Shown here: positions 43,837 to 57,059 of the stretch, piece after piece
Position numbering within the stretch: the first letter of the stretch is position 1
Layout: every line of letters starts with the position of its first letter
Assembly (NCBI GenBank): GCA_028023455.1
Contig: JAQFVV010006200.1
Span: 3,109,738 to 3,173,737 of the forward strand
Source of the DNA: Epiperipatus broadwayi
Lineage: Eukaryota; Onychophora; Udeonychophora; Euonychophora; Peripatidae
DNA: 64,000 nucleotides
Direction: 5' to 3'
Notes under the pieces: model-generated
Seen by the model: the letters and a program-made list of their open reading frames with translations, nothing else
Told to the model about the DNA's origin: nothing
The model's database searches: none
Position numbers and translations under genes: made by a program

Positions 43837-44399
43837 AGAGATAAAAATTATTAAGAAAACAATATTTACAGTTGATATTCCTAATCTTCAGAAACATTCT
43901 AATGAATTTAAATTAGAATTTACAAATCGGTTTCAAGCATTAGTTGATTTTGAACACGATTCAGATTTGAATGAAATTAATGAAAATAAATGATGAATTT
44001 TAAAAACTGCAACAAAGATATCTGGTAGAAAAAAGAAGCAATTGACCAATAAAATTTCTATTGAGACTAGAGAATTTATGAAGAAAAGGAGGAATATAAA
44101 GATATACAAAAATGATGCATTAAAAAGGATTAAATATCTCGAATTTTGAAAAATGGTGCGGAAAAAAGATGAAAATGATATAAAAAAGTATAACTGTGAA
44201 CTAGCAAGGAAAGCTGTAAAAGAAAATAAAAGTCTTAAGAATGTAAAACAACATTTTGGTATTGGTAGGAAATTTATATCTGCAATAAGAAAAAAAAGAT
44301 GGAATTATTACTAAAAAAAAAGATGACGTCATGAAACGGGTAGAAGACTTTTATCAAGAATTATAAAGTACATCTTCCGAATTGCCCAGACTTTTAAAT

Positions 44400-45611
44400 G
44401 AAGAAGTAAGACATGCAATTAAATGTATGAAGAAAGGAAAGGCTCCAGGTAATGATAAAATTGTATTTGACATATTAAAAGAAGCACGTGAAGAAATAGA
44501 AATTTTTTTTAGCAAAGTTATATACCAAATGTTTAAATGATAAAGATGTACCAAATGATTGGAAGAAGGCAGTAATAATATTAATATTTAAAAAAGCTGA
44601 TAAAGAAGATATTAGAAATTACAGATCAGCCTTTTATCAGTTTTATATAAAATTTTTACCAAGACAATTACAACTCGTCTACGGAGAACATTGGATTTCC
44701 ACTAACCGAGAGAACAAGCTGGATTTAAAAGTGGTTTTAGTACAGTAGATCATATCCAGGTACTGAGAGAAGTTATAGAAAGAACGAATTTGAATTACCA
44801 TTATGTTTTGTATTTGTAGATTATGAAAAGGCATTTGATTCTATAAACATTTCTTCAGTGATTAAAGCATTGGATCATCAAGGTATAGATATACAGGATA
44901 TTGTCATATTTTAAAGAATATTTATAAAAATGCAACAGCAACAATTAGATTACATAATGATACTGGGAAAGTCAACATTGAGAAGGGTGTAAGACAAAGT
45001 GACTCCATATCTCCAAACTTTTTATAGCAATGCTGCAAGAAGTATTTTGTGGATCAAAATGGAAAACTAAAGGAGTGAAAATAAATGGAGATTATTTAAG
45101 CCATTTAGATTTTGCAGATGATGTAGTTGTTTTTGCAAATAATGCTTTAGGGCTGCAAGAAATGTTGCAGGAGTTATCAGATGAAATTGGACTAAAAATA
45201 AATGTTAAAAAGACTAAAGTAATGTTTAATCGATTTGCTCAAAATGTGAAAATAAAGATTGATTATGATGAATTAGAAGAAGTTAACAGTTACAAATACC
45301 TTGGTCAGATTATTAATACAGATGGAAACATAATGGAGGAAATTAATCATAGAATTAAACTTGGTTGGAGTGCTTTTGGTAGAAATAACTTCATACTAAA
45401 AGGAAATATGCCTATGTGCTTGAAAAGGAAGGTTTTTAACAAATGTGTTTTACCAGTTCTTACTTATGGATCTGAGACTTGGACACTTAATGGAAGAGCA
45501 ATACAGAGACTTCAGACCACTCAAGGAAGTATGGAGAGATGCATGTTAGGAGTAAGAAGAAGAGATCGCAAACGCAACATATGGGTCAGAGAACAAACAG
45601 GTGTTAACTGA
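44400..45611 (+). pseudogene. LINE copy 1: reverse transcriptase domain, broken
   Basis: GKAPGND-type motif near 44440, an 'EQAGF' motif near 44712, YEKAFDS near 44825, and a long intact piece at 45030-45611. In that piece are FADD (residues 28-31, the catalytic aspartates), 'LKINVKKTKVMF', and YLG (residues 90-92). The catalytic FADD survives although upstream frames are shifted (around 44880-45030). Confidence 0.92.
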
Positions 45612-45881
45612 TCTCATTGAAAAAAATAAAAGATTGAAGTGGAGTTGGGCTGGACATATTGCTAGAAGAGATGATAGTAGATAGACAATTGAAATCTTAA
45701 AATGGATTCCAAGAGTGTAAAAGACCCAGAAAGAGACCACATGTGAGATGGATGGATGAAATAAGAAAGTGTGCAGGGGGTGATGTGGAGAAGAGAAGCT
45801 AAAAATCGGAAAAGATGGATTGAACTTGGGGAGACCTTCACCCTGCAGTGGATTGATAATGGTTGATGATATATAACTGCT

Positions 45882-47160
45882 AGTTATTTTATTTTTCCAT
45901 ACTCTTTAAAATATCATAAGCTTAAATATTCAGTTGTAAAATCTATGATGGTGGGATTGAATTATTTTAAATACCAGAAAAGGAGGGGGTCAAAACTTAA
46001 GTATATTTTATTAAATGAAATCTTCCCTATATATTATAATAGCAGCATAGTTTATAATTTATCTAAATTATGGCATTCTAACAAGCGTCATTTATTTTTA
46101 AAGCAGTAAATCTTATTCAATGTCATTAGTGACATTTATCCGTGCTGCATTACTGACATTCAGCCTTATCTTCGTGATTCGAATCTGGGGATTGCGACAA
46201 GATCGAACCCATAGATTTCTCGTTTTTTTCTGTCCTGTGGATAGTTGACTTTCCTGGGACTTATTTCATATAAAAGGCCTCTGGCGGTGATTCCAGTAGC
46301 CTGGCACACGCTAAGCTTATCCACTTTCGTCCTATAAAAGGCCTGCATGTGATTACCTCCACGGCATGTCTATCATCCACTTATCTCTAAGCACTGCCCA
46401 AGAAAGGGGTCTTAGTCTTTCATCCAGAAACACAACCATTCCTGTTATTTCTGCGCCATTGTCAGTACTGACACTTTTCATATTATTATTTCTTTTGCTT
46501 ATGACCTAATTTTAGTGCTGTAATATTAAAATTGTGCTCTGCTCAAAATAAATATATATAAATGTCAAATATTACTAGTTTTATTAATTAATAATGTTAT
46601 TTCAGTCTTATGCAATCCCACCATCATAATTTGTTAGTTCTGTATTTAAGACTATATGTCTTGGGGAAAAATAAAGCGTTCTTCATGTAAATGAAAATAA
46701 TTTTCATTAAATATTTTGCCATATAACTAAATGCGATTTTCAAATGTGTTTTACTTATTGTCACGAACGTAATGGGGTAAACATGGTCTTCTTATATATA
46801 TAATGAATCTCGGAATGCTCCCTGAAATAATGTTAGTCACCACATTTCAGAACCGTATATAAGTGTTAATAGCAATTTTATGTAAATTCTTTCTAATAAT
46901 TGATTGGCATCTTAATATTGGACTCACCAAAGATGTGTTTATTTATATTAGCTAATAAAAGAGCATATGAGAAATAATAGCGTGAATGACAATATGTAGT
47001 TATCTACCTAGTAGACAGTTCATTCAAGCACATCTTAATGTAATAATTTGTCATTATATTAAACTATATATTTTTTATTATCTAACTTGTTTAAGTAGTT
47101 CGAACTTCCCTTTTATCCACTTCCACACTTACAGCCATGCGTATACATATTTTGAAATAT
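45882..47160. other. Sequence between LINE copy 1 and the second SINE-like repeat
   Basis: Apart from the GC-richer patch at 46140-46440, I see only AT-rich sequence without genes. Confidence 0.5.
46140..46440 (-). repeat. GC-richer repeat, possible SINE on the minus strand
   Basis: On the minus strand the sequence has two B-box-like strings, GGGTTCGATCTTG and AGATTCGAATC, after a short open frame. Base composition differs from the surroundings. No clear A box and no second copy in the window, so the SINE label is tentative. Confidence 0.35.
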
Positions 47161-47229
47161 GATTAGTTAAAATAAGTCTCATTGTCTTCTCCGCCCTGCT
47201 AGTGGTCCGGATTTAAAATAAATTCTCGT

Positions 47230-47475
47230 GTGCCATCATTATATGTTATTCATTAGGTGTTTGATCTGGGGCTTATGGAGTGGGTTCAAATTCAGGTTGG
47301 TCCCTGACCCAAATCTCGGGCTTGACTGGGTTTGAAGTACGTTTCATTGAGTTCCAGCTCATGTTAGATGGATCAACATGTTTTGACCGGTACAATACTA
47401 ACCTGTTTGCTGTGATATTACTAGCAGTTGGTGCATATACTAACCTGTTTGTTGTGATATTACTAACAGTTGAAT
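47230..47475 (+). repeat. SINE-like repeat sharing its tail with the one at 41066
   Basis: A degenerate B box (GGGTTCAAATTCAGG, near 47282) precedes two tandem copies of the tail unit ACTAACCTGTTTG(C/T)TGTGATA (47398-47441 and 47440-47473), the same unit found once in the repeat at 41221-41264. The heads differ, so the two may be different SINEs with a common tail, or one has a decayed head. Confidence 0.55.
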
Positions 47476-47606
47476 GTATTTGGAATATTTAAATAAAATT
47501 AAATTATTCTAAAGACATTCAACACACATATTAGATGATGGAAATAGTCCAATATAAAAATACAAAATTAATTTAAACTGTGTGAAGAGTACAAAAAAAT
47601 TTTTTT

Positions 47607-48388
47607 GGTTATCATCGATTAGCCCCCGCACACCACCTGATGTCGCTGTTACTAGTCAAAAACCAATAGATATAACGTTACCGGGCTGATTAACGATTTA
47701 CTTTTTTTACACTACTACATGTCAGCACATAGCGCTGGAATTAGCAAGGGGGATCCAATGTCTTTGACTATCCATCTCAGCGAGTAGCGCTGGAATTGGC
47801 AGGGAGGAGGATCCAATGGTTTTGACGATCCTTCGTCACAACATTTTTAAAAACAAAATTATTTAATAAAATCTAATATTTCCTTTTTTCAATTAACGTC
47901 TGATCAAAAAAAAAAAAAAACCACTTTCAACATTATTTTAAAACAATTTACGAAATACAATTCAATTTGAAATTTTACCTCTGATCAAGCCAAGCTTATG
48001 CTTTGAAAGTCTCGTAGCGGTCCCTGTGCAGAATACGTTTTACGCGTGATTTCTATATAATGCTGGAACGGACACTTTTGAAATTCATTTAACCTTAAAA
48101 ATGTGTACGGGAGCGCGTCTTTTGTCTTACAATTAATACTATCTAAAACTACATCAGGTCGTATAAAAAATAAGTACTTCGAACACACATGCAAAGACTT
48201 AGGACAACTTAAATTCTACACACCCTCACGTCATACTGTAGCGATCTGTGAAGTGTGCGATAGTAATGCGAAGAATAAAAGCTGCTTAGCGGCCAATATG
48301 AACAGAACTGTTATAGGCCGCGCGACCAGTATATTTGTGTTTTTGCATGGAAACAGCGACACAGGCAGTGTGCTGATCGATGACAACC
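47607..48388. mobile_element. Merlin-type nonautonomous element, 782 bp
   Basis: The left end GGTTATCATCGATTAGC and the complement of the right end, GGTTGTCATCGATCAGC, match; further in, TGTCGCTGTT is shared too. An 8-bp duplication, ATTTTTTT, flanks it (47599-47606 and 48389-48396). The T-rich duplication is weak alone but the inverted termini are good. Near the right end 'TTTTGCATGGAAACAG' matches the right end of the Merlin element at 33484-33498, linking the two. The open frame at 48103-48453 extends past the element end, so it is not its gene. Confidence 0.75.
47723..47831. repeat. Tandem duplication inside the Merlin-type element
   Basis: Units 47723-47773 and 47778-47831 share TAGCGCTGGAATT(A/G)GCA, GGATCCAATG and TTTGAC(T/G)ATCC. 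Confidence 0.9.
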
Positions 48389-48621
48389 ATTTTTTTTTTA
48401 ATAGATTTATTAAAATATATGAAGTTTTGTCTAAACGTTTTTTTCTTCTATGAACTACAAAAATCTAAACATTTTTTTGTTGCTGTTTTCCAATAAATCT
48501 GCTTTTCCCACACCATAATATGAAAAGTTGATAACATATTTAAGTTAAAAGACAATTTCTATCTTCACAATGAAAAAATAGAAAGCTTTTTTTTTTTGTT
48601 GGAAGTGATTTGAAATAAGTG

Positions 48622-48684
48622 CAAAATTTATTACAGTAATCTAATAAAATAAATACAAAATTTATTACAGTAATCTAATAAAAT
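48622..48684. repeat. 34-bp tandem duplication
   Basis: CAAAATTTATTACAGTAATC begins at 48622 and again at 48656; the units are identical over about 29 bases. Confidence 0.95.
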
Positions 48685-51600
48685 ATGTAACAGTTTCACT
48701 GAAACATTTGATATATATATATAATTTTTTTAAAGTGCCAAATGTATCATCTCTTAGTTATTTTCACTTTTGAATTTATAGTGGTTCACATAGAAAAATT
48801 TTATTGTCTTCTAAAATGATACCACTATACCATGAAATGTATATATTCAAATTATTTTGAAGCCTTTCGTCCATTTAAATACTCAAGATAAAAATATTCT
48901 TGTTACTTTTGTAAATTATCTGTATTTATAAATGTTTTATAAAATCATCTCTACATAGCTTCATCAATAAAACCTGGCTTCATTTAATTTTTAAATATTC
49001 TAATATGTGTGTCATTCCCCAATTCACCTTCCTCACACACAAGTTTGTCTCTGTTCATATCTCATTGCAGTTCTAGTTAGAAATTATATTTGTGAAAGAT
49101 GCAACATGAAGCAGTTGTTTAATTATAAATTATAATGAGAGAAATGAATGCATCATTGATGTCATTTCACTTTTTAATATAACAAAATACATACAAATTT
49201 TAAAAATATATATCTATCAATAATACAAACATATCTCTGGGATAATTAGATTGGGGCACACTTTGCTAGAATATAATTTAGAAATTTGCACAATTTATGA
49301 AATTACAAAAATGAATTCTAAATGACCAGCTAACAAAGATATGATAATGTTTTGGAGACAAATGTAAATAAGATTATAAATATTTGCTGGAGTTTAACCA
49401 GCACAACAAAAATCAAAATTTTAAATTTGTTTAGGAAATAATTTCTTGCTATAATTGTTATTGCAATCCATAGAACTACTTTTACTTTTTATAAAAATTA
49501 TCCAAAAGGCATTTCTCTATTTAAATAAATCTCGATTTATGCAAACAAGTCATGGCGCATAACGATGATGCCCAAATAAATAGTCATTTTTTTGTGTGTC
49601 TTATACTGTGTGAACATCTTTTATATATAATGTAATTCTTATTTTCATATTCTGCACCACAGCAACAATGGTAAACATGCACTTATATAAGTAAAGAGTT
49701 GCCTATATTTGAAATAGTTTGATGTGACAATTTTTTTTGATAATCAGTAGACATAATATTTTTAGGAGTTATGAATAATAATATAATCATTTAGAAGATT
49801 TTTCTTTTATATTTAAATCCCTCCTTCCCCAATAAGCTCAATAAGTTTTAAACAAAGAAATTTTTAAATCAAATTATTCAGATTTGCTACTCATGAAAAA
49901 TATGCCAAGTCAATTTCTCTCATTAATCATGTATGTCATCTAAGAACCTTATACCCATCCAGTAAGCTCAAAATTTGAAACGAGGAACATCCAATATGAA
50001 TATAATTTGCCCCTTCTTATTATGGAATATAAATATTAAATGATGACCATTGCTAACAATATTCAAACTTCAAAGAAATTAATCATTATTTATGGCATAC
50101 AAATAAAAAACATGATGATTTATCTATATGTATATTTCAAATCTCCAACTTATCAAACAAGCTTAGATTTATTTTATACTGTATAGTATAAGATATTGGC
50201 TTAGGATATTTTTTACAAGACAGTTTAGAATTTATAAGTTTTCGAGGAATGCAGGACAAATCTGGTTATAAATGCATTTAACAATTAATTATATATATAT
50301 ACTTAAAAGCTATTCTATTGCAAACTAGAGTAATTAATGGAAATTATGATATTTTACATTAGATAGTTTGGCTCTTGCCCACTTTCAATGAAAAGCAAAA
50401 TTTGTATCCCAATTTAGCCACAACGTTTAACTCTTTTATAAAACCAGGTGTAATAACATGAGAATCAAAAATACTCCCCATTTTGAACACATGATAATTT
50501 GTATATCTATAGAAGCTTGTGATTATGTCTTATAACTATATTTAAGAGACCATGGTTTTATCTTAAACTGCATGTTTGTTTGGTTTTTTTTTGGCTTAGA
50601 TGGTAAATAGTAAAAAAAATCTGCTTCTCATTGAAGATGTCCAATAACCATAACGCTATCTTCCAGAAATCAGTGCTTATTCGAACCTATAATATATATG
50701 TATAGCTCTGCAGTAAAAAGACAAATTACTGTTCTGAAAAGCAAATTATTAGTAATAATTCATATAATCTATATATTACATTCAATCACCCTTTACATGC
50801 ACACTATAACATCACTTCTACACGCCAGTAATCATATCTGAAATCAGCAGCTTTAAAATACTAAACTGTGTATTGGCTTGTGACATCAATTTATCTAATT
50901 ATGATTTTTGAGATATGATCTTTTGTAAGGTTTGTTAACACTCTTTCAATAAGCAGTAATTTCATATCATTAGTTGATGCTAGTAATTTCTTTTTCACAT
51001 CTTTGGTAATTGAACTATGACCAATCTTGAATTCTCCCATTTGCCCAAACCAGATAGGGGGAAAAAAAAAATATTTATTGCCCAGGAGTTCATAAGAATT
51101 GGCCACAACTCATGGATCTTAAGTGTCTAAACTTGCCACACTACTACAATGTCACCATATTGCGGTTTAAAAAAATTCCATTAATGCAAACAACAACCAA
51201 ACATCTACAAATAAATAATAATTTAGATTACTTTGGTCTTGGAAATTGTTTAAAAAATATTCCCATTATTATCAAAAAATAAATAAAAACTCCTTGTTTC
51301 TTCAAAAAAAAATATGGTTCCAAATAATCCTGTTTTTTTTTAAACATTTATTTCCAAAACTTCAACTACTTCATTATAGTCTTTTGTCAATATAATAAAA
51401 TTTCTTTACTATCTACATATCTTTCTTTTTTATTACACAATATTTTTAGATTATTATCATTATTTACCTCCCTCCATTTCTTATTTTCCACCAATCTTTT
51501 TATAAATCTGCAATACTAACAATTCTTATATCTAGCTATAGTATTATATAAATAATCAAGTATAAAAATTGTTGGTATTGCTGGTTCATAAAAAAGATTT

Positions 51601-52265
51601 GTAGAAATTCATAACAGTGATTGTTAGAAAATAAAAAATGGGGAAAGGTAAGTAATAAAAATAATAAAATATATAATAAAAAAGAAATATATGTAGATGC
51701 TAAAAAGATATTATATGAAGTTTTAAAAATATATATTGTAACTATAATATATTTGTAATGACAACAAGAAAGTGGGTGAAAAGAAAATATTGTTATTAAG
51801 TATTGAAATATATGGGTCATGGAAATAAAAGTTTAAAAAAAGAATTTTTGCAAAATATTTTTCTTGCAAATTACAATGCACTGCAACCCAAGCTAACTAA
51901 ATTAATCATTTTTGTGTTATGTGTTACCAGTAATATGATTTCAGTTTGACTCCCAAATTCTTATGTTATAAATATCCTTTGAATTAAGTGTAATAAAGAT
52001 AGTACTGAAAATTGCCTAAATATTGTATTATAACATTTTACGAAGTTATTATAAATTTCATATATATCATGACATTTTAGCAATAAAATTTGTGGAACAT
52101 AATAGTATAAATTTCAATTCACCAGAATATCATTTTTTATTTTCCTCATTCAAAAATTGAAAATTTCTGATACCCAACAAGAAACCAAGCATTAAAACTA
52201 TTATCAGTTCAGAGCATTTTCTTTTTATTGCTATGGTGCTAACTAACCAATACATAGTATATTAT
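48685..52265. other. AT-rich stretch with no recognised feature
   Basis: No long protein-like frames, transposon ends or RNA genes seen across 3.6 kb. Short frames (for example 51536-51820) are AT-driven. Confidence 0.6.
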
Positions 52266-54323
52266 AACTGACGGAATTATGCAACCCACATGAAAATCAG
52301 TAGAGGGCAATTCACATGAGTATTCCACATTCTGATATCACAGAACAACATTTTTTTCTTTTATAGCCTGCTAAGGTCAGAGAGAAACAAGATTCTTAAC
52401 TTGTTTACTTATGTTATTGATTGCAAATGATGACAAAATGCCAAAAATAACGAAACACAATTTATTACGTATATACAAAATTACACACATTAGCAACACT
52501 TTAGTAAATTGATTTATAAATTAATTAATTCATGATAAATAAACCTTTCTAAATCTTATTAGTACTATTTTAATTTAAATTATGCACAAATATTGTATAC
52601 GTAAGTTTAAATGTTTTTAAACAATAGAGATTTGATAATTTCTAATTGAGAGTATTATTTATCATAAGATGTTTTTGAATGGATCCCAATCTACTGCATA
52701 GACATGTAATCACTCGCATCTCTCATTGTCACTGTTCTAATATTAAATGACTCTGCCAAATAAGGATAATTGGTTTATTTTGGCAAAATTTACTCTTAAA
52801 ACCATAGCTATTAGTAGATGAAGATTTAAATAACTATTCAGATTTTATTAGTAAGATTCGGCAGTAATGTCATCGTAGTTTAATGACTGATTCTTCGTGC
52901 AGCGCTAGATATCAGACTTCTATTCATCTCAGGTGGATACATGGTGGACACACATTTGGGTGGTTTATTTGTTTGTTGACGGCTTCCTTTTCGGGACCCA
53001 GTGATGAGTTTTCAGCTTGCCCTCTGCCAACTTGACAGTTTCTCTATTCTTAAAATGTGGATCTGGCTCAACAACAGACTAATGATAATTCTCTTAATAA
53101 CAGCATACAAAGAATAATAGAAACAGAATCACAACCAAAGAATAATTGCAGAATCCTGGAAGCAGACAAGAATTAATTATAGCAGAATAATAATAACCAA
53201 ATGAAATTTCCAGCAGTGGTTTGGAACTATCTTTATCTGCAAAAATTCGAATCCATTGCTCATCATTTGGATCTATTGGCTACAGATAACTCAGAGAATC
53301 CACAGCGGTCAAGCTTATTTGCCCAATACCATATTTTCAAGTTATCTTTGAGTGGGAATAACAGCCTTTTTAATTAAATCATGTCAATTATTTATCTCAT
53401 TTTAATCTACTTATCTGTTTAGAAGCATTTTAATTACTTTTTCCTAGAATATCATTTCCACTCTTAATTATTGTTAAAAGAAACCTTTTTCTTTTAATAA
53501 TCTATTTTTTAAACTAAATTTATAATTATTTACTTTTTACAACTTTTTAGAAACTATTTTTTGTTTTTAACTTAACAAAATAACTTTATAATTAATTATA
53601 CCATATATTATCTGCAGAAAGGAGTTTGCTATTAACTGAAAGGAGAACGTTTGATTCCTCTTGGAGGCCTTAAAGAAACCGAGCAGAGCAATTTCCAAAT
53701 GTCCACTACATACTTTCTTGTCGTTGCAGCTGTTATTGCTTTGTGATTATTCATGTAGTATACGAAAATGGATGGGCTGCTCACCAACACGCATTAGCCA
53801 GCGTGGTGAGTTTATAGGCTTTTTACCTCTGAGTTTAAGATCAAAATTCACCATGGTCTTTCTTCTCAGTTTCCTGATAAGGCAGAACGAATGTATATGT
53901 AAATGATAAATATTTTTCAGATATATACAATCGTGACAGACAAAAATAAATCATGGCCCTTATTCCCAGGAGGCTGTAAAGTCACCAAACAAGGCAGCGG
54001 TTGGTGGCCGAAGGTGCTAAGAATCCCTTGATTGTGAACCCAGGCTGCCGTTTACTGATGACTTTTTATTTAGAACTTACAACTGCAGATCATTTTCAAA
54101 TGAAGGAAAATTGCAAGAATTAAAAAAACAACTGTCTTATATTGAATAGGACATTATTGGACTTTGTGAAGTTAAAAGAAAAGGTGAAGAGACAATTGAT
54201 TTAAAGAGTGGACATGTACTCTACTATAAAGGCACAAATATTAAAAATACAAGTGGAGTAGGATTCATTATAAATAAAAGGTGGAAGAACAACATTGCGG
54301 AGATTGATGATGTATAGGACAGT

Positions 54324-55344
54324 GTGGCAAAATTAGTTATACAACTTAATAGCAGATACCAAACGCAGATGATTCAGGTTTACACCCCAACAAGTTCTCA
54401 TAGTGATGAAGTAGTAGAAGATTTTTATATGGATGTACACAAAAGGCTTTTGATCAGAGTAAACAACATTTTAAAATTGTTACGAGAGACTTTAATGCTA
54501 GAATTGGTAAACAATGAAAGTGCTGTAGGTAATTTTGGTTATAGTATTAGAAATGAGAGAGAAGTATAGACTTGTGGAGTTTGCAGAAAAAGAAAAACTT
54601 TATATTATGAATTCTTTTTTTGAGAAAAATGTTAAAAGGAAATGGACATGGAAGCATCCAAATGAAGGTACAGCAGAATTGGATTATATTTTGACTAACA
54701 GAAAATACACATTTCAAGATTGTAATGTTCTTAATAAATTTAACACAGGAAGTGATCATCGATTAGTAAGGTGTAAGTTACGTGTTAATGTAAAACTAGA
54801 GAGACAAAAATTATTAAGAAAAACAATATTTACAGTTGATATTCCTAATCTTCAGAAACATTCTAATGAATTTAAATTAGAACTTACAAATAGGTTTCAA
54901 GTGTTAGGAGATTTTGAACATGATTCAGATTTGAATGAAATTAATATGAAAAAAACTGATACATTTTTAAAAACTGCAACAAACATAGCTGGTAGAAAAA
55001 AGCAGCAATTGACTAATAAAATTTCTACTGAGACTAGAGAATTTATGAAAAAAAGAAGGAATATGAAGATATACAAAAATGATGCATTAAAAAGGATTGA
55101 ATACCTCGAATTTTGTAAAATGATATGGAAAAGAGTTGAAAATGATATAAGAAAGTATAACTGTGAACTAGCAAGGAAAGCTATAGAAGAGAATAAAAGT
55201 CTCAAGAGTGTAAAACAACATTTTGGTATTGGTAGATTTATATCTGCAACAAGGAAAAAAGATGGATCTATTACTAAAAAGAGAGATGACATCATGAAAT
55301 GGGTAGAAGACTTCTATCAAGAATTATATAGTAATAAAGAATAA
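54324..55344 (+). pseudogene. LINE copy 2: endonuclease and linker, longest open part 269 codons
   Basis: The 54535-55344 frame has KWTWKHPNEGTAELDYILTN (residues 36-55), SDH (73-75, the conserved end of the endonuclease), then a Lys/Glu/Arg/Asn-rich linker toward the reverse transcriptase. The frame at 54324-54569 overlaps it in another phase and covers an earlier endonuclease part (VIQLNSRYQTQMIQVYTPTS), so a frameshift lies at about 54500-54560. Confidence 0.9.
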
Positions 55345-55394
55345 GTATCTCGTATATCTATTATATCTTCCGAATAGCCCTGAATTTTAAATGA

Positions 55395-56300
55395 AGAAGT
55401 GAGACATGCAATTAAATTTATTAAGAAAGGAAAGGCTCCAGGTAATGATGGAATTATAATTGATATATTATAAAAGGTGAAGAAATAAAAATTTTTTTAG
55501 CAAAATTATATACCAAATGTCTAAATGATAAAGATGTATCAGATGATTGGAAGAATGTGGTATTAATATTAAGTGATAAAGAATATATTAAAAATTAAAG
55601 AACTATCAGCCTTTTATCAGTTTTATACAAAAATTTTACCAAGACAATTACAACTCGTCTACATAGAACACTGGATTTCCATCAACCAAGAGAACAAGCT
55701 GGATTTAAAAGTGGTTTTAGTACAGTAGATCGTATCCAGATATTAAGAGAAGTTATAGAAAGGACAAATGAATATGAGTTGCCATTATGCTTTGGATTTG
55801 TAGATTATGAAAAGACATTTGATTCTATAAACATTTCTTAAGTGATTAAAGCATTGGGTCATCAAGATATAGATTCAGGACATTGTCATATTTTAAAGAA
55901 TATTCATAAAAATGCAACAGCAACAATTAGATTACATAATAATACTAGGAAAGTCAATATTGAGAAGGATGTAAAACAGGGTGACTCCATATCTCCAAAA
56001 CTTTTTACAGCAGTGTTCCAGAAGTATTTTGTGGATTAAAGTGGGAAGCTAAGGAGTGAAAATAAATGGAATTATTTAAGTCATTTAGATTTTGCAAACG
56101 ATGTAGTTGTTTTTTTTTCAAATAATGCTTTAGAACTGCAGAAAATGGTGCAGGAGTTATCAGATGAAAGTAGGATTAAAGATAAATGTTAAAAAGACTA
56201 AAGTAATGATTAATAGATTTTCTCAAAATGTGAAAATAAAAATTGATTATGAGGAGTTAGACGAAGGTTCAAATATCTTGGTCAAATTATTAATATAGAT
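55395..56300 (+). pseudogene. LINE copy 2: reverse transcriptase domain, broken, FADD changed to FAND
   Basis: GKAPGNDG near 55430, 'EQAGFKSGFSTVD' near 55693, YEKTFDS near 55807, an open piece 55842-56039 with 'VKQGDSISPKLF', then DFAND near 56090 where copy 1 has DFADD. The second catalytic aspartate is therefore lost, in addition to stops (for example TAA near 55840 and 56037). Confidence 0.9.
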
Positions 56301-57059
56301 GGAAACATAATGGATGAAATAAATCATAGAATTAAACTTGGTTGGAGTGCTTTTGGTAGAAATAGCTTGATACTAAAAGAAAATATGCCTATGTGTTTGA
56401 AAAGAAAGGCTTTTAATAAATGAGTTTTACCAGTTCTTACTTATGGATCTGAGACTTGGACACTTAATAAAAGAGCAATGTAGAGACTTCAGACCACTCA
56501 AGGAAGTATGGAGAGATGCATGTTAGGAGTAAGAAGAAGAGATCGCAAACGCAACATATGGGTCAGAGAACAAACAGGTGTTACTGACCTCATTGAAAAA
56601 ATTAAGTCTGGAGTTGGGCTAGACATATTGCTATAAGAGATGATAATAGGTGGACAATTGAAATCTTTAACTAGATTCCAAGAGATTGTAAAAGACCCAG
56701 AAATAAACCACATGTGAGATGGATGGGTGAAATAATAAAGTGTGCAGGAGTAATGTGAAGAAGATAGTTTAACTTGGAAACCATCTTAGAGTGGATCGAT
56801 AACGGTTGATGATGATATTATCTGTGCATATAAAATATCTGTATAACTTTTATTCATTAAAATTATTTATAAAGTTTTAAATTTAAAATCTCTTTATGAC
56901 TTTTTTAGCATTACCGACATAAGTATATATATATATAGCTTTATATCTCCAAAATCCACAATGAAAAAAAAAAAAAAATTATTATATTTGGTTAGTAAAC
57001 GTATAACACACACATAGTATACAGAAATTTTACCTAACTTATATATCTGAATTCTTTTA

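Larger units (their letters stand above)
42681..45868 (+). mobile_element. RTE-like LINE, copy 1, full length, 3188 bp
   Basis: A 13-bp target duplication ATATATAACTGCT (42668-42680 and 45869-45881) frames it. Its start and end match copy 2 (53615-56814). It has no poly(A); the 3' end is GGTTGATG(AT), a short repeat tail as in RTE-type LINEs. It encodes apurinic endonuclease then reverse transcriptase in one broken frame, with no ORF1. Stops and frameshifts are scattered, so it is inactive. Confidence 0.93.
53615..56814 (+). mobile_element. RTE-like LINE, copy 2, full length, 3200 bp, inside LTR copy A
   Basis: Flanked by a 10-bp target duplication ATATTATCTG (53605-53614 and 56815-56824). 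Closely related to copy 1 along its whole length, with the same start (TTTGCTATTAAC(C/T)GAAAGGAG) and end (AACGGTTGATGATG). It is broken by several stops and frameshifts, and FADD has become FAND. It inserted after the LTR element did. Confidence 0.93.
52266..56950 (-). repeat. LTR copy A (about 1.47 kb), split by LINE copy 2
   Basis: Begins TAACTGACGGAATTATGCAA and, after removing 53615-56814 plus one target duplication, runs to about 56950. Shares with copy B, in order: CCACATTCTGATATCACAGAA, CAGCCTGCTAAGG, GATCCCAATCTACT, GTTTTCAGCTTGCCCT, GGATCTGGCTCAACAACAGA and, after the LINE, TGTGCATATAAAATA. Confidence 0.8.

Noticed and set aside
48103-48453. 116-codon plus-strand frame
   Set aside because: It crosses the right end of the Merlin-type element into flanking poly(T), so it is not one gene. 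No transposase motif.
54897-55295. 132-codon minus-strand frame
   Set aside because: Antisense shadow of the Lys/Glu-rich linker of LINE copy 2.
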